From contig JAZGTH010000065.1 of the NCBI GenBank assembly GCA_036877525.1, positions 7,785,001-7,849,000 on the forward strand: a stretch of 64,000 nt of DNA, given 5' to 3'. Source of the stretch: Chromobotia macracanthus (taxonomy: Eukaryota; Chordata; Actinopteri; Cypriniformes; Botiidae). Under the pieces are notes generated by a model. It was not told the DNA's origin. It saw only the letters and a list, made by a program, of their open reading frames with translations, and did not search any database. Numbering within the stretch: the first letter of the stretch is position 1; each line of letters opens with the position of its first letter. This document shows, in pieces, positions 52,376-64,000 of the stretch. The translations under genes and the position numbers were made by a program.

Positions 52376-55300
52376 TTAGCATAACTGTAGCCAAGTTATA
52401 GAAATTAAAGTCATGCTTCAAACAAAACCTCCCTTTAGTCTCAGCATTCAGATCTCACAGTCTCTGAGATGATTTAGGAACAGCTGACATTTTCAGGAAT
52501 GCTGTCAGGCAGGTGAACAGTTCAGAAGACCTCATGATACAGAGCATGTCTTTATTCCACACATCATTAGAGGCTTCCAGCCATTTTGGCAGTCGGCATC
52601 AATGGTAGTAAAGAACAAGAAGAGCTGTATTTTAAACACACACACTTCTGCTTCTACCATTTCTTTCTCTTGCCCTATTGACCCGGCACACTGATTGTCT
52701 GGAGATGAAGAGCCTTGTGCACAGCAAGACTTGAAGAAAATTTTGAAGAAAAAGTTGCTGTGATTTGAAAGTCTAATTCATCTGTGTGTACTCAATGGCA
52801 CACTGGTGGGTGAGGGGAACTGACTTCTCCAACATGATCCTGCGCTAATTTCTACATACTGTAGGCTGGGGAGAAGGTATTTTTCATCTCTTTATCATTC
52901 ACACTTTTCTCTTCTATCAAACACCACAAATGCTTTCTCTTGGTTTTTTCACCCGCCAACTTTCACTGTAGGTTTATCAAAAGACTCTGTCTGAACTTTT
53001 TGTTTTCTCAGATCTGAGAGATGACTCAATAAGCATGTAACATATAATATACCAGAGACAATGGAAACCAGCTGGGTGACCACAGCTGCAGAAATGCCAT
53101 TTCAGTTTCAGCACTCAACTAAGGTATTGCTCACATCAATTTCCTCCAAAAGCAAACAAAATAAAAAGATGGCCAGTTGGTTGGCTGGTTAGATGGACCA
53201 AGCATGGAAGGATGGACAGGTGGTTGGAAAACGTGATCAGATTATTGATACTTACTGTATTAACCACACAGAAAGGCTGTGGAAATTGTTGTTGGCAGGG
53301 CTGTAAATAGGTGTTTCCTGCTTGACAAAAGTGTTGGAAAGGAAACACATCTCTATCAGAACAGATAAGCGGCCTTGTGGGACACGAGTGGTTGTGTCAG
53401 GGGTTCTCTCAAAGCTATAGAAAGACAATTTAATTGTGACATCCAGATGATGAGCAAATGTCTGTCATACACAGGATGAGTGCAATGACACGTTTTAAGG
53501 TCTGATGGACAATGGGGTGTTGTAGGAGTGAAACCGAGATACAAGGGGCTGGTATCAAACTGAAACTAAATATATATATATTGAAGTCAAATATTTATAG
53601 ATATCGCATGGCTCCAGCCCCAGGTATCTCTGTATCAATGCAAAATTTATACAGATGGTTGATATAAACAGGCAGTAGGTAGGCAGTAAAATATGCATGT
53701 TTGAAGGACTTCAGAAGACCTGGAATATAGCTTAGAATATAGCTTACAAGTCAAAAACTTTTTGGTGCCTTTTTCGTCATTTTAGAGCTTGACAGCAAAG
53801 TTTTAAGCTGATAAAAAATCTGTAAGATTTACATCCATAATGTATCAGTTTCAAAATTTACTAACTTGTCAATGAATAATATGTAATTTTAATTTATATT
53901 TTCTTTAGTTAATTTTAAGTAAACAGTGTAAAATAAATATTTATATAGAAAAGTTATGAAATTTGGCACACAGATAAAGGACAGTCTGAACAGTTACCAC
54001 AGTAAATTTAAAGTCTCTACTTTAAACCCTCTAGCTTTTGACTCGTAAATCCTATAGGCAAAATTATTTTTCATGATGCTTTCAACGCACCCATGACCTA
54101 ATTTTCTGTCATGTATAACTTTCATATTATTTCAGCAATTTTGTGTCCCCCCATTTGCTGTCATTAAATTATGTATATATTGGCTTTATATTGGACATTG
54201 ACCACACTGCACTATAGATATTAGTATCAGCCTTAGTCGTTTAAAAACATATCGGTTCGCAAATAATAATAGGCTTGGGGGTAAAACAGAGTTTAAACTC
54301 TTAAAACAGGGGAATTATTAATATACAGTAATATACAATAGCATTATTACACATGCTATTGTATATTATTATTATATATATTATTGTATATTGCCAAGGA
54401 AGTCCTGTACAATACATATTCTTCTTTTACCACAACATCCTGCACAAGCATTGAGGTAAAAAAATATTTACAGATAGCACAAGTGTTCTCCAGAAACACG
54501 CATACACACACCCACAGACCCCTTTTGCAGCCCACACAATGATTAGGTGGACCACATCCTCCAACCCACTGCAAATGGCATAAAGCAGATAAGTATTTAC
54601 ACATATGCACACTTTTTCTCGCAGGTAAACCTTTCTTCACCTCAGGTTCTTCTTTCCTCTCACTGCAGCAAGTCTCTGCAGGGAAGCGAGTGTGTGGGAG
54701 TGCTTTCAACAAGCTCTCTGTGCTTTCATTGGGAAACTAGCCCAATCTGCCCTTCTTTTCCCCATCGAGGAGGCACTCGCTCTGTTCACCCTTGTGCTCT
54801 TATCCCTTCTTTTGAGTGCCATCTGTTGTCTTCGTCACACTACGTTCCCGTTCATCAAACCTGGAGCGGGATATCTAAGCTTGACATCTGGCTCCATCTG
54901 ACATATCTCAAGTGACAGGACAGGCTGAAAGCTGTGAGACTGTACCTTACTCTAACCTCGCCCCCACCACCACTCAGAGCACCACCAGACACTCTCTGTC
55001 GCTGCAGCCCAGCCCAATCAGCACTGCGGGCCTGAAACGGCAGGCTTACCATGGCTGGTGCTCAATCACCAGCTAGCAATTATCTCTTATTGAACTTTTA
55101 CATCAAAGTGATGCTGTAGCCCCTTGGTGACTGACTCACCAGCGTGTTCTGTAGATCAACATGCATTTCTACTCTAAGGTGAGATATTTCACACAGATGT
55201 AGGTTCAGCGCTGCTGAAGTACTGCTCCCACAACAAATGTTGAGTGCATATGTGTGCTGTAGAACATACGTAAACATATGTAGAACATGCATATGTTTTA

Positions 55301-57240
55301 GCAGCTAACACTGCCCAAGCCCCGCCCATATAGAATGAAAAAGCCTTTTGAGTAATATGTTAAGTGACTGATCATAGTTAACATTTTTTAACTCACATCA
55401 GGGGTCGGGTTATTAGAAATATGTCATAATAATACTGGAATTTGGAATACTGGCATGAATGATGTACTAAAACACACAGTAATTGTAATTGTAAAAAAAG
55501 ACTCTAGAGTATATATAAAGAGGAAAAGTGTGCCCTTACCTGCAAAAGTGCCACTCTTTTTTTTTTAATTGAATGTAGGCAGTCTATGGGCATGTCATGT
55601 GAGGCTGATGCTACCCCCACCAGAGCATGAACTGACATGACAGAGGAATATTTCTTGTGCAAGTGCAAGAGGCTCTGAGTTTAAATCTTGTTACACTGGC
55701 ATTAAAAAAATGCATCTGTTTGTCACCAGACAAAGTTTGTAACACTTTGGGCTGTGCTTATCAGTAAGCACAGAGTGCTGGGATGGAGAAATGGAGCATC
55801 TATGATACATTATGTCTCTAGTAAATATTATCACCATATGTTGCCTATAAGCCCAGACTACAGATGAAGGTAACATTTAATATAACTGTGTCAATAATTA
55901 TTCTGGATTCTGAGTACAATAGCTTTAGACAGTGAGCATGCATGTTTTGTGTATTGGTCTTTCATTACAGTTTCATACTGTACAATTGGCTTCAGTATCC
56001 ATGAAAGAGAGGTGTATGTGGTCACAAGCAAGAGTCGCAGCATGGGCACTTTCACATGCATTTAGCTAAAGTCACTCAGAGGGGTGGAAGGAGCCGAGGG
56101 ATCAGGTTCACTTTACCCTGCATGTGGCACTGTTACCTTACATTTATAGGTGGCAGTCAGTTGTATTCCCTGACCAATGGAACAAGGAGAACACAAAGAC
56201 AGGAAACCAGATACAGACATTAGCACATACTTTTATGTTTCCAGATGCTGGTGACCTGAGAACTCTGACAGTTATATGAATAACAAAAACATAAAATATG
56301 CATTTTTGCGTATTGAATTTGCATATTTCTTATGCAATGCCATATGTAATATGACATTCTTAAGACTAAATTGCATAAATTGCATTTAAACTGATTATTT
56401 GTTATTATTTTCCTGTTAGGTTTCTGGACTACCCTGTCATTGCTTTAAAGACAATTAGTAAACAGCAGCAGTGCATGTCAACATTGTAATACTGTAAACA
56501 ATGTAAATTATAGAGAATTTTACAAATCTATCAATCTGGTGCAGAGTATTTTTGACCTGATCTGCAGACAGAGAAAAACAAGGCCACTTCACAATCTTTT
56601 GCAAGTGATGGTGGGGGGGTTACAATTTCTGATTCAAGAATTTAATAATTGAGATAATCACAGAGAAAAGAGCATATTGTTAATTGTCAGAATACAAAGC
56701 TGAATATAAATAACTCATCAACCACCATCTGCCAGTCTGTTATTAACATACTAATCTATATAACAGGCTAAATTAGCACCAACAATGGCAGCCAAAAGTC
56801 TGGTTTTTATTCAGAATTATAGTGAAGTTAGAAAAGTATAACTTTTTTGTTACAGACAATGTCCCTAAACAGCAAGAGTTCTGTGGTATGTAATTACACC
56901 TTCTTGCTGCTGTTTACTGATTTAACAAACATATGTTCTTTATTCAGTCACTCATTGAGTAGTGATTGAGCAGATTCACACAGAGGGCTGCAGAGTAAAC
57001 ACAAAGCCACCAAAATAAAGAGAAAACATCCAAAAAACAACTCCTCTTTAGCAGATAGATTGTCCTTCACAGCTTGATGGGAAAAAACTGTAATAAATTG
57101 AAGCATACCAGCAGGAAGGAGATTCACAGCAGAGCAGACAACATAAATGACACACATCTAGGGCAAAAAGGTCTGCATGAAAGAGAGAGAGAGAGGTGAA
57201 GAGAGAGATCAGAGTTGGCATAAACAGGATGTGTGATTTT
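52376..57240. other. Gene-free stretch
   Basis: No supported gene. The opposing 118-codon minus (54356-54712) and 122-codon plus (54547-54915) frames overlap and lack domains. A degenerate GGTT/GGAT tetranucleotide patch lies at 53170-53225. An AT-rich inverted repeat is listed separately. Short (GA)n at 57182-57195. Confidence 0.5.
54327..54370. repeat. AT-rich inverted repeat (hairpin)
   Basis: A 15-base perfect stem, with ATATACAATAGCA (54331-54343) against TGCTATTGTATAT (54354-54366) plus two further pairs outside, around a 10-base loop. A following ATT/TATA run makes alternative pairing likely. It is a weak structural candidate only and not called as an RNA gene. Confidence 0.8.
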
Positions 57241-57620
57241 AAAGGGGTCATATCACATTTTTAGCATTTAATTTTTTCATTGTTGCTTGCAGTGTTGCTC
57301 TAAGGTTCAAAATCAACATGATCTTTTGCCCCCCTGTTTGTTTGCTTCTGTACCTTTAAGATGTTTGTGAGTGTCCTTACAGGTTGAGGTATTATAAGGA
57401 CTAATATACTGGCACTTCCCCATCCTTCCAGTCTATGTGCAATTACATTGTGACAGATTCATAAAACAAACCCAGCAAAAATGGGCAGCACAAACTGTTA
57501 TGAGTAGATAAATAATCAGGGATCTTGATGCCAAAAAGGAATCATTTATGTGTAAATGTGGCCATTTGTGTATTAATTGTTCTTATGACAGATTTTGAAA
57601 TGAGCCAGTTTTGAAGCTTA
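57241..57620 (+). mobile_element. Non-autonomous DNA transposon fragment (AAAGGGGTCATA terminus)
   Basis: TTAA at 57239-57242 leads into AAAGGGGTCATATCAC, then TAGCATTTAATTTTTTCATTG, TTGCAGTGTTGCTCTAAGG and TTGCCCCCCTGTTTG. The terminus and TTAA-type target are hallmarks of a widespread fish class II family. The opposite end (ATGACCCCTTTAA) was not found, and there is no transposase, so the right boundary is a guess. Confidence 0.65.
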
Positions 57621-59269
57621 GGTTCAATATATTGTCTTTCAGGACTAGGGTGTTAGTTCTGAGAAAGTGTTTACATAGTATTTCAAACTCCTTTGTCAGG
57701 GGATCAAGGAAAATTGACTTGTTTCATGATATGATCTGACTGTTTTAGATGAGTTTGTATTAAAAATGGCACAACAGTAAACAAAATATAGGCCAACATC
57801 AAGCCGCCTGGCATTACCATAAACTCTGGTCAGGCTTGTCTGCTCTTGTATCAGTTAAACAAAGATGTTAGAAATGAGTTTCACATATGACAGGTTTTCA
57901 TGCTATTTGTAATCAAAGCAAGTCATGCATGTTCCATCTGCTGGCCTCACTTCATGGATTCTATTAAAGTGCTTTGTAGAAGCCATTCTAATGCCAGATT
58001 GACTACAAGAGACGTGTGTGTTTATACAGCTATGACTGGGCGTACAACATTGAAATGACAGCTCGGGTGCCTTGACATATTCCCAGAGTGTTATTTTCTC
58101 TATGCTCATAAAAATATTATGGCCTGACTAAACTAGGATTGTTTTAAATAAGTAGACATCCCCAGCTGCCTTTCCTCTATCTCCCCTACAAGGGTGGGAG
58201 GTCTGTCCTGCATAGCTGTGTCATACCTTTGACTTTCCTCATTAAGTTCTCCATGTATTTTTTACTGTATAGAATCAAGATCAGGGGTTAAGCAGACATT
58301 TTGCATCAAATAGCTATACGATTAAATAAAGTTAACATCTAGAGAGGAACTGTGTTTCCTTTGAAAGAATAGCAACGACTAACAAAAGTATCAAGTCTTT
58401 TTGTGTGAGTTTCTCAAAAAACCTTTTAAAAAGAGCTAGACAAAAAAAAAAATGTTCATTCTCCATAGCCTGAAAGGAGCCATTATAAAGATGTCTGGTG
58501 TTGTTTTTTCAATCTGAATCTTGTAATTCTTGTTCCTGCTTTTTTGTCCCTGTAGGTGTGTGTGTTTGGGAGCAGATAATAAAGCAGTAAAAGAGAATAA
58601 ATAAGAGAGAATCACGGTTTAGATTTTAAGTTACAGTGTCTGTTAAGTACTTCAGACCACATTAGTACATAAAGCTGAACCTGATACTTCTGTGAGCTGG
58701 CATGTCACACTGCCTTTAGTCAATGGGCTAAATGTTTTTAAACAGTAAGTCAAACGAAGTCTAATGAAAATAGACTGTACAGGACTGGATAACCAGCTCA
58801 TCTCACTGGTAAGAACTGAGGCTGGTGATGATGGCACAATAGTGGCTTGGGGACAGACGGGTTGTGTTTGCCCTTGGACTGGATGACATCTGCCTGCTGA
58901 CTGCAGCTGTCTGTCAGAGTTCTTGAAATAAGGTTTGGGTATAGTGGGGGAGAGAGAGAGAGAGCAGATGGAGAGAAATGCATGTTTCCCCCAAGCTGTG
59001 CACGAAAATCCCTATTTTTCAAAGCATGCATTTGTTGTGGGCATGAGCGTGTGTGCACGGATGTGCATGTGCAGACGCATGTTCATCTTCGCATGATGAT
59101 GTATGAGAAGATATTTCTCACAAACAACATATTGTGACATATTCACACTCTAGATTAAAACTCTAGACTTTAGATTAAAACTAATGAAATGCCTCTCTGC
59201 CTCCTAATCTAGATACCAGAATTGACCCCTGGCAGAGGACAAACGAGTTGCTCAGAGCATTCCCATAAC
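57621..59269. other. Gene-free interval
   Basis: No supported gene. (GA)n at 58950-58965. An alternating purine-pyrimidine GTGTGCACG/GTGCATGTGC patch is at about 59048-59085. The 86-codon minus frame at 58798-59058 crosses the GA run and has no domain. Confidence 0.5.
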
Positions 59270-59509
59270 CCTGCTCATCTTTTATCTGCCTAGGTCTCCA
59301 CTGCGTTTCCACTGCCAAAGCTACCTACTTTCAAAATAAAATCAGCAACACCTCTAACAGCCGTCAACTATTTTCAACTTTCTCATTTCTCCTCAGTTCC
59401 CCCACCTCTTCCACTACATCTCTGACTTTGCAGATTTTTTCTGAGATAAGGTGACTACCATCAGCAATCAGTTCTCAGAACTGCGTACCCCTAACCCCCC
59501 TTTACATCC

Positions 59510-59899
59510 ATGCCATCCAACACTCTCCTCTTTCTCTCCTTTCTCTGTGACAGATGTCTTCAAAATTATCCTCTCCAACATCCTACCACCTGCCCCCTTG
59601 ACCCTATCCCTTCACATCTACTGCAAGCAATCTTTCCATCACTTCTCCCCAAATTCACACACATTCTAAACATGTCAATCTCTACAGGCAATGTTCCCCC
59701 CTTGTTCAAGCAGGCTTGGGTAACTCCACAGCTCAAAAAACCTACACTCAACCCCTCAGTGGTCAGCAAGTATAGACCAGTTTCACTCCTACCGTTTCTC
59801 TCAAAGGCTCTTGAAAAGGTTGTGTTTAATCTTCTTATCTATTACAGAACAACCTGCTTGACAGTCAATGGTATGGTTTCAAAAAAGGACATTTCATAG
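59510..59899 (+). pseudogene. L2 reverse transcriptase, N-terminal part (broken)
   Basis: A 129-codon frame. From about residue 28 it reads as the segment before and including the RT fingers: DPIPSHLLQAI, then a KQAWVTPQLKKPTLNP stretch and KYRPVSLLPFLSKALEKVV. The first 25 residues are out of frame with the homology, which continues in the frame beginning at 59451. After LEKVVFN the homology decays, and the frame ends in a stop at 59897-59899, with the next RT segment (KKGHFIETALLS) in a different frame. The ATG is not a true start. It is a transposon relic, not a host gene. Confidence 0.88.
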
Positions 59900-60107
59900 A
59901 GACTGCCCTCCTGTCTGTGTGGCAGGCAAGAGCCAACTCTGTCATCTGTCCTAATTCTTCTTGACCTCTCTCCTGCATTTGACAGTGAACCACCAGATCC
60001 TGTTATCTTCACTCTCCAACCTGGGCATCTTTGGACCTGCACTCAGCTGGTTCAGCTCATATCTCATAGACAGATCTTTCAAGGTATCATGAAGAGGTGG
60101 GGAGTTA

Positions 60108-60617
60108 ATGTCACATCAACTGACCACAGGTCAGGTATCAGTTCCTGCTCCTCTCCTCTTCTCAATAAACACAGCTTCTTTGGGTACAGTCATTAAAGCA
60201 CATGGCTTCTCATACCACTGCTACGCAGATGATACACCGCTTTACTCATCATTTCAGCTGGACTGCCCCACCAGTGCTGCCTGGACCTCCACTTGCCTTT
60301 TAGACATCTCAACCTGGATGAAGAAATGGCACCTTCAGCTCAATCCCAGCAAGACAGAACTTCCAACCCATCATTACAATACAACTTCACAGTTCAACTT
60401 GAACGTGAAGGTGTTTGATGACCAGCTGAAATTCACTACCCACATTGCAACAATCTCTCGGTCATGCAGGTATGTACTCTACAACATCAGGAAAATCAGA
60501 CCTTTCCGAGCAAGCAACACAGCTCCTAGTCCAAGCACTCGCAATATCAAGGCCGGATCACTGAAATGCCCTTCTGGCTGGTCCTTCCAGCCAATGCAAC
60601 CAAACCCCTGCAAATGA
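60108..60617 (+). pseudogene. L2 reverse transcriptase, catalytic and thumb part (broken)
   Basis: A 169-codon frame, the longest in the window. It contains the RT active-site motif YADD at residues 39-42 (60222-60233), preceded by LLFSI and HGFSYHC, and followed by DISTWMKKWHLQLNPSKTEL and SRSCRYVLYNIRKIRPF. The usual PQGSVLGP loop before YADD is damaged (here GQVSVPAP), and a segment between KTEL and FDDQL is deleted. From about residue 135 the frame leaves the homology, which resumes in another frame up to about 60715. The ATG is accidental. Confidence 0.9.
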
Positions 60618-60720
60618 CTCAGAATGCTGCAGCACGTCTGGTCTTCAATCAACCAAAAAGAGCCCATGTCACACCCTTCCTGACCTTACTTCACTGGGTA
60701 CCTGTAGCTGCCCACAGTAT

Positions 60721-61970
60721 TTTACCGGTACTAAGCTAAGTACAGTGATAAATGTAAAATAAATAGCTGAAAGCCTAATGGCCCGGTTTTCTGCTTCAGC
60801 TGTAAAAGAGCTGTAATTTTTGCCTGAGTGACAGGTAACATGATTCGAAATCATTCATTCACTTTCTCTCTTACTCTAGTTGTCTCATTTCTCCACCCCT
60901 ACAGTTTCCAGCAGAGCCCAAAACAAGTCCTGCTGCTGGATTTACTATTGGCAAATTGAGCTGGGCAGGATTAATGGTAATTCAAGGTTTATTACTGCTT
61001 GCTTGCTTTTGCTGGATTGCCGGATGGGCACAGAAAGAATGACTGTTCTGATAACTGCCCTGCTCTGAAATTGTTGATTGGCCTTTTGATGGAATTGGTA
61101 AAGCAGTGGAGCTTGACTCATGGTGGCCCTCACAAAAAGAAAAAAGAAAAAATTTCAGAAGAGTATACAGAGGAGAAGATAAAATATGAAAAAGAGAAAG
61201 CAAGAATGAAGTATATGTAGTAGAGGAGCTAGTGAGAGGATTAGCAGGTTCCATTTGTGGAGGTGTGCTGCCCCCCTGAGGAAAGATGAAAATCAAAGAG
61301 ATGGAAGAAAAAGAGAAGTGGAGACCCTCAGACAGAGGAAGAGTGAATGGGAAAGAGAGAGAGTAAATATCAGTGTTGTTATTAGGTTTTGCATGCCTGC
61401 ACTGATTTCCAGCTGTCTCGCAGCTGGGGCTCTTGCAACTCTCTCAGCACTCGTAAATGTCACAACTCATACGTGCCAGTGTTATTCAACACAACCTATA
61501 TTTACCTCCCAGAATGGCAGCACACACACCACCACATCGTCACGGCAGAAGGTCTTGTCTGCTGAATCTTATGAGAAAGGATTTGGACAGTAAGCCTAGT
61601 TTTGAAAAAAGATACCATCCTACATCCCCACCTGACAAACACAGACATGCATTATGTAGATCACACACACACAGTACAGGAAGTCTCTGTTCGGGAAGCT
61701 GGTGAGGATGGAAAACAGGTTAGCTGTTCTCCAAGACTTCAATACTAAATACTGAAGAACATCAAAGAAGAAATGCAATATTATATAAAGTGGATACCAT
61801 ACTTGAGTAAAAAAGAAATGTAGCAAAGAAAATGATTTTGACACTTTGACACAGTATTCATGCGTTAAACAAGGAAGATAAGACATTGTCTGCTGCTTCA
61901 GCTGAACGTAAATATATTTCTATATCTGTTACATTATTTATCTAGTAATGTTCACATCTCACATAAATAC
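60721..61970. other. Gene-free interval with purine-rich tracts
   Basis: Two strongly purine-biased patches (61133-61215 and 61280-61368) make the Lys/Glu/Arg-rich frames at 60999-61220 and 61255-61593. These look like composition artefacts, not coiled-coil proteins. No splice or domain evidence for a gene. Confidence 0.5.
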
Positions 61971-62037
<67 letters not shown>

Positions 62038-62048
62038 TATATATATAA

Positions 62049-62103
<55 letters not shown>
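61971..62103. repeat. Long (AT)n microsatellite
   Basis: About 130 bases of AT alternation with two small interruptions (near 62030 and 62047-62050). Able to extrude as a cruciform. The 60-codon Tyr-Ile frame on the minus strand is this repeat translated. Confidence 0.98.
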
Positions 62104-62106
<3 letters not shown>

Positions 62107-63789
62107 GCTAACTGAGAAACAGGGAATCTCTGTAGGTACATAGAGATATATAGATACAGGACATATTATGAAATCTGGGTGTCAGGAGTATTTGGAAAGA
62201 AAATTGTGGCATGCAGTCTGACTGGTTGGATGTCTTTGACAAATGTTGCATAAGGCTGCTAAGGCGAAGCTTTTAGCTCATTCGGCTTGCACAGAATGTT
62301 TGAATGGCAAGTTGACTGCATGCAGCATCTGCGCAGGTCATAGGCCCATTATATGCAGCCAACATATATGTGCATACACAACCTGTGTCTTTCCAGGGAT
62401 CTTTGGTAGATGTCATACTGACATGTCACATTCGGTTGTACCGGCAATGATTATTTTTCTCCCTGTGTTCATTCCCTGTCTAGCATTCAGCATACGGTCA
62501 CTGTGGTTGGGGAAGCTTGGTGAGTGGCTTATTCAGACAACCTGGCAAATATGTCAGACCTTTATCAGAGAGAAGGCCCTTCTAGGTGAGGTGGGACCCA
62601 CACTGAGGGGCCTCCCCCTCTGGAAAAACATGAGCCCAGCAGGGGCCAGCTTACAGAAGGAACTTTGTAGGATAAATACCTAAGGGACCCTACAGGGTTT
62701 CTTTTGGGAAGGGTGCTGTGTCTGCAACAGACATCTCCCAACATATATCAGCTCACTCATCAATATGGGAGGACAGCAGGAGGAATCATTAGTGCATGAC
62801 TAGACAAAGTGCCATGATTTTTGTTGTAGAATTAGCATCTTAGCATTGCAGCATCCGCAATGATATTGAAGGGCTTGAATGAGGGCCTGTTGCCATGCAA
62901 ATCTTTTACAATATTATCCATCAGATTCACTCTGCTACAAGCCAGGGCTGACATGCAACATTTCTCTACAAAAAAACAAGATCTTTGTAGAAAAAAACAT
63001 TTCTAATTGATGAATCAAGTCTTTTTAGGATAGCAGCATCTTTGATTATAAATCATGTTCTGGTTTATGAGGAAATTTGGATTGGATACATAGTAAAAAA
63101 ATAATTTCTATTAAATAACCTCATTGATTTTCTTTCACATTCTAGATCATTTGTTTCATTCCTTTGCCCAACATTTTTCCCCTTTAGCTTACAAGTAATT
63201 TAATTTTAAATTATTCCCACTTTAAATTAAAATTGATTTATGAATGAACGGCAGTTCAAAACCACAGAGCCTTTTTTAGTAAGCTGTATTAGTGATAACT
63301 TGGTAAATTAAAACAAATGTGTAAGATGACTAAAATTTAGACTGCATTAAGGAGGAAACTGAAGGATTGTTTTTTCACTTTTAGAGCCCCTTTGAGTAAT
63401 GCTGGGGGCAACAGAATTTGATATAAAAAACCCTGAAGGAACAAACTTTAAAACGATAAGTGCAAGGCCCTAGGCTTCTCTCTTTATCTACAAACTCTGC
63501 ATGCTCTGATTCTTAGTCTAACAAAATCAATATCAAACGATGTGAAATTAGGAACATAAAACTGTAGATTTGGTCTTGTCTGCGCATGAGAGAAGATGTA
63601 CATGTTTCCAAGAGCTTGTTCTGGGCTCATCTTCTTGAATGTTGCGTGACGTGGTGAGGTCCAAGCCTAATTTGGAGAGCTTAATTGTAAATTAATCAAA
63701 AGATCACCTGCATAGTTAAATCATTAACCCTCATTAAAATCAAGACCCGAGTAGGTTGAGGGGCTAATTGTTTTGTTTCGAAACTCTTT
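62104..63789. other. Gene-free interval; one unrecognised 146-codon frame
   Basis: The frame at 62243-62683 (+) is the second longest in the window. It is Cys-rich at the N-terminal half (repeated C-x2-C-like spacing) with one hydrophobic stretch near residues 68-86. I recognise no domain, the start context is poor and no neighbour supports it. Chance is the simplest explanation. 63640-63765 is repeat-free and rich in TTAATTG, ATTAATCA and CATTAA motifs, so it may be regulatory. Confidence 0.4.
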
Positions 63790-63905
63790 AAAGGTGCACT
63801 TAGTATTGCACTTAGTAATTCTTTTGCTTATATTGTGTGGGCTGATATGGCAGTCATTTTAGACTTACACACCGAGTGGCATGAATGCAGAATTACACAA
63901 AAGCC
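63790..63905 (+). mobile_element. Possible DNA transposon terminus (AAAGGTGCACTTAG)
   Basis: TTTAAAGGTGCACTTAG begins the segment, followed by TAATTCTTTTGCTTATATTG, an order seen at the ends of dispersed fish class II repeats. A 12-base unit GCACTTAGTATT is tandemly duplicated at 63796-63819. The right boundary may lie outside the clear part, and no transposase is present. Confidence 0.45.
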
Positions 63906-64000
63906 AAAATTACAGATGCCATTGTAGAAACGTGGTTCTTGAAGTCAGACTTGCTTCTGTTAGCAAAATAGTTTGACAAGGGGACATTGCAGCGATAAAG
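63906..64000. other. Window end, nothing assigned
   Basis: No gene, repeat or site is supported here. The preceding element could extend into it. Confidence 0.5.

Larger units (their letters stand above)
59270..60720 (+). mobile_element. L2-type non-LTR retrotransposon, 5'-truncated and decayed
   Basis: Residue-level homology to the fish L2 LINE polyprotein runs through this whole interval on the plus strand in shifting frames: AKATYFQNKISN near 59315, TTISNQFS (59454), DPIPSHLLQAI, the RT finger motif KYRPVSLLPF (about 59770), LLDLSPAFD with the motif A aspartate (59981-59983), SYHCYADD (ends 60233), LYNIRKIRPF (about 60480-60510) and LVFNQPKRAHVTP (about 60635). The upstream endonuclease domain is missing. 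At least three frameshifts and some small deletions break the frame. Similarity stops near 60715, though AAATGTAAAATAAA at 60752-60765 may be the displaced tail. It encoded target-primed reverse transcription and is now inactive. Confidence 0.93.

Noticed and set aside
54356..54915. Opposing 118- and 122-codon frames
   Set aside because: They overlap on opposite strands, have no recognisable domains and no splice structure.
55660..55700. B-box-like GAGTTTAAATCTTG as another SINE
   Set aside because: No A box, SINE body or tail recognisable around it.
61133..61593. Lys/Glu/Arg-rich frames suggesting a coiled-coil protein
   Set aside because: They follow purine-rich low-complexity DNA, and no conserved protein pattern is seen.
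61959..62141. 60-codon Tyr-Ile repeat protein on the minus strand
   Set aside because: Direct translation of the (AT)n microsatellite.
62243..62683. 146-codon frame as a possible Cys-rich secreted or membrane protein
   Set aside because: No recognisable domain, poor start context, no splice or promoter support. A frame this long is not surprising in 64 kb.
1..64000. CRISPR array, prophage, operon or bacterial defence system
   Set aside because: No regularly spaced repeats with unique spacers, no long prokaryotic-type genes, and the repeats are those of a fish genome.

Overview
This window looks like a gene-poor, AT-rich stretch of a ray-finned (teleost) fish genome. The evidence is the mix of repeats. 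There is an L2-type non-LTR retrotransposon with a fish-like reverse transcriptase, four copies of a tRNA-headed SINE typed by GCATTTAACCCATC and GAGCAGTGGGCAG, the fish L2/SINE 3' tail (TTTGGATAAAAGC...AAATG), and class II termini such as TTAAAGGGATAGTTC and TTAAAGGGGTCATA. An ostariophysan fish is plausible but cannot be fixed from this sequence alone. I see no bacterial, archaeal or viral organisation.

I found no host protein-coding gene that I can support, complete or as an exon. The open frames are nearly all under 130 codons, show no recognisable domain, overlap in several frames, and often run through simple repeats. The only convincing protein homology is a decayed retrotransposon reverse transcriptase at about 59.3-60.7 kb. 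I saw no rRNA, functional tRNA or CRISPR array.

Layout: 1-4.2 kb is unassigned DNA with a promoter-like GC-richer block near 3.8-4.0 kb. Three SINE copies in one orientation and a 26-bp tandem repeat fill 4.2-6.5 kb. A CT/CA microsatellite, a 22-bp duplication with a hairpin and a decayed hAT-like element lie at 7.4-8.8 kb. 8.8-20.5 kb is essentially featureless. 20.5-25.4 kb holds a tRNA-derived SINE, a class II fragment, an LTR-like remnant, an A/C-rich low-complexity tract, an L2/SINE tail and the fourth SINE copy. A possible LTR remnant is at 27.7-28.0 kb and a retroelement 3' end at 31.9-32.05 kb. 33-39 kb contains the best non-coding conservation candidates and a pair of 82-bp direct repeats. 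A solo LTR with an exact 5-bp target duplication is at 47.0-47.5 kb. A (CT)n tract (48.5 kb), a class II fragment (57.2 kb), the L2 copy (59.3-60.7 kb), a long (AT)n tract (62.0 kb) and another class II terminus (63.8 kb) complete the window.

There is no operon or gene system to describe. The window reads as intergenic or intronic DNA shaped by old transposon insertions. Several repeat-free blocks with clustered TAAT-core motifs could be cis-regulatory, but that is inference and needs alignment. I did not find convincing evidence for a new biological system.
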